A stretch of 64,000 nucleotides of DNA. It comes from Blastococcus sp. HT6-30. Its GTDB lineage: Bacteria > Actinomycetota > Actinomycetes > Mycobacteriales > Geodermatophilaceae. Both the position numbers and the translations under genes were made by a program. The stretch spans positions 454,001 to 518,000 of the forward strand of contig NZ_CP155792.1 of NCBI RefSeq assembly GCF_039729015.1. Reading direction: 5' to 3'. This document shows, in pieces, positions 63,486 through 64,000 of the stretch. How positions within the stretch are numbered: the stretch's first letter is position 1; each line of letters opens with the position of its first letter. A model generated the notes under the pieces. It ran no database searches and was not told the DNA's origin. It saw nothing but the letters and a program-made list of their open reading frames with translations.

Positions 63486-64000
63486 GTGACCGTGGGCAGG
63501 CACGCCGCGTCAGGCAGTGACGGACTAGGTCGAGGGAACCCTTCTGCGACCGCTGGGCGGCGCAGGACCGATGCCCCCGACGGTCTGTGGCCCGACGCGG
63601 ACGTGCGCCTGAGCGACCACCCCACGGCTCCGGGGCGCGAGCGCTCCGAGCGCCGTCGGGACGCCCTGCTGAGCACGCCCACCGGCGAGGCCGCGCGTCA
63701 GGTCTCGCGCTCCCGCCTGCCGCTGCCCCCGGTCCCCGCCGGTGCCCGCCCGGCCGCATCCGCCGCCCCGGCCGCGCCCCGTCAGGCCGGGCACAGTCCT
63801 GCCGTGCCCCGTCCTGCCGTGGCGTCCGCGCCGCTCACCAGCGTCGCCCCGTTCCGCGCGGTGCCCACGCCCGAGCCGCGGGAGGAGTCCGCGGCACCGG
63901 TCCGCGGCGCCGACCTCCTCTCGCCGGCCGGCGCGGGCGACGCGCTCTTCGGCGCACCCACCCCGGCCGCCCCCCGCCCCGCCTCGTCGGTCCTGGTCGA
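63486..64000 (+). CDS. Probable LytR C-terminal-domain protein, N-terminal part (runs off the window)
   Basis: An open frame from GTG 63486 to the end of the window without a stop, 171 codons so far. Codon third positions are nearly all G or C, as in real genes here. The peptide is basic and then proline/alanine-rich (RLPLPPVPAGARPAASAA), a disordered arm. The domain itself would lie outside. The assignment rests on synteny, since a LytR_C protein commonly follows DUF3263 in actinobacteria. The start could also be GTG 63492. Shorter minus-strand frames here are less likely. Confidence 0.55.
   Translation, partial: MTVGRHAASGSDGLGRGNPSATAGRRRTDAPDGLWPDADVRLSDHPTAPGRERSERRRDALLSTPTGEAARQVSRSRLPLPPVPAGARPAASAAPAAPRQAGHSPAVPRPAVASAPLTSVAPFRAVPTPEPREESAAPVRGADLLSPAGAGDALFGAPTPAAPRPASSVLV

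Overview
The window is about 64 kb of very GC-rich DNA (roughly three quarters G+C by eye). Gene order and content are those of an actinobacterial chromosome: lsr2, the carD-ispD-ispF-cysS-rlmB run, disA-radA-lpqE, a 'fol' block after ftsH, panC-panD-coaX-lysS, a Tad/Flp pilus cluster next to an Ssd-like ATPase, a DUF2342 metalloprotease and DUF3263. Remembered gene order in Mycobacterium tuberculosis (roughly Rv3661 down to Rv3579c) matches most of the window, with insertions. A Geodermatophilaceae-type organism (Blastococcus, Geodermatophilus, Modestobacter) is my best inference, not a proven assignment.

Layout. 1-6039: the tail of an aldo/keto reductase, a HAD phosphatase on the minus strand, then a tightly overlapping Tad pilus operon (ssd, tadA, tadB, tadC, Flp-like pilin, two TadE-like proteins). 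6051-14255: an MrfA-like helicase (minus), a proton-pumping pyrophosphatase and topoisomerase I. 14260-19633: a methyltransferase broken by two one-base gaps, a trans-aconitate methyltransferase-like gene, an MFS-thymidylate kinase fusion, holB and tRNA-Thr(CGT). 19882-29954: soluble pyrophosphatase, PBP4-type carboxypeptidase, DUF2342 protease, tilS, hpt, ftsH and folE-folP-folB-folK-DUF3180. 30036-35999: an accessory block with an AraC-DinB fusion, a DHFR-like protein and an osmolyte (OpuC/ProU type) ABC transporter, ending with a DUF1684 protein. 36082-46597: a coiled-coil membrane protein, an SDR, the pantothenate operon (DUF2520, panC, panD, coaX), lysS, lsr2 and clpC. 46682-57062: mutY, a membrane-anchored protein, disA, radA, lpqE-like, a UbiA prenyltransferase, carD, ispD, ispF, cysS and rlmB. 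57065-64000: DUF445, an HtrA protease, a FetB-like permease, a membrane protein, tRNA-Thr(TGT), DUF5313, rarD, DUF3263 and the start of a proline/alanine-rich protein that runs off the end.

How the genes work together. Most are core housekeeping genes: DNA topology and repair (topA, holB, mutY, radA, disA), nucleotide and cofactor supply (tmk, hpt, fol genes, pan genes, isoprenoid genes), protein quality control (ftsH, clpC, htrA) and transcription regulation (carD, lsr2). Two pyrophosphatases, soluble and membrane-bound, sit about 9 kb apart.

The most striking observation is in the osmolyte-binding lipoprotein at 34323-35321. The segment that normally closes an OpuCC/ProX protein lies in front of the domain instead of behind it, so the protein looks circularly permuted. 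Second, a TANNNT -10 box sits 6-8 bases before the start codon of at least ten genes, which points to widespread leaderless transcription and corrects two gene starts (the HAD phosphatase and radA). Others are a seven-copy 10-residue helical repeat, an MFS-TMK fusion with an unclear start, and divergent transporter genes whose start codons are only 26 bases apart.
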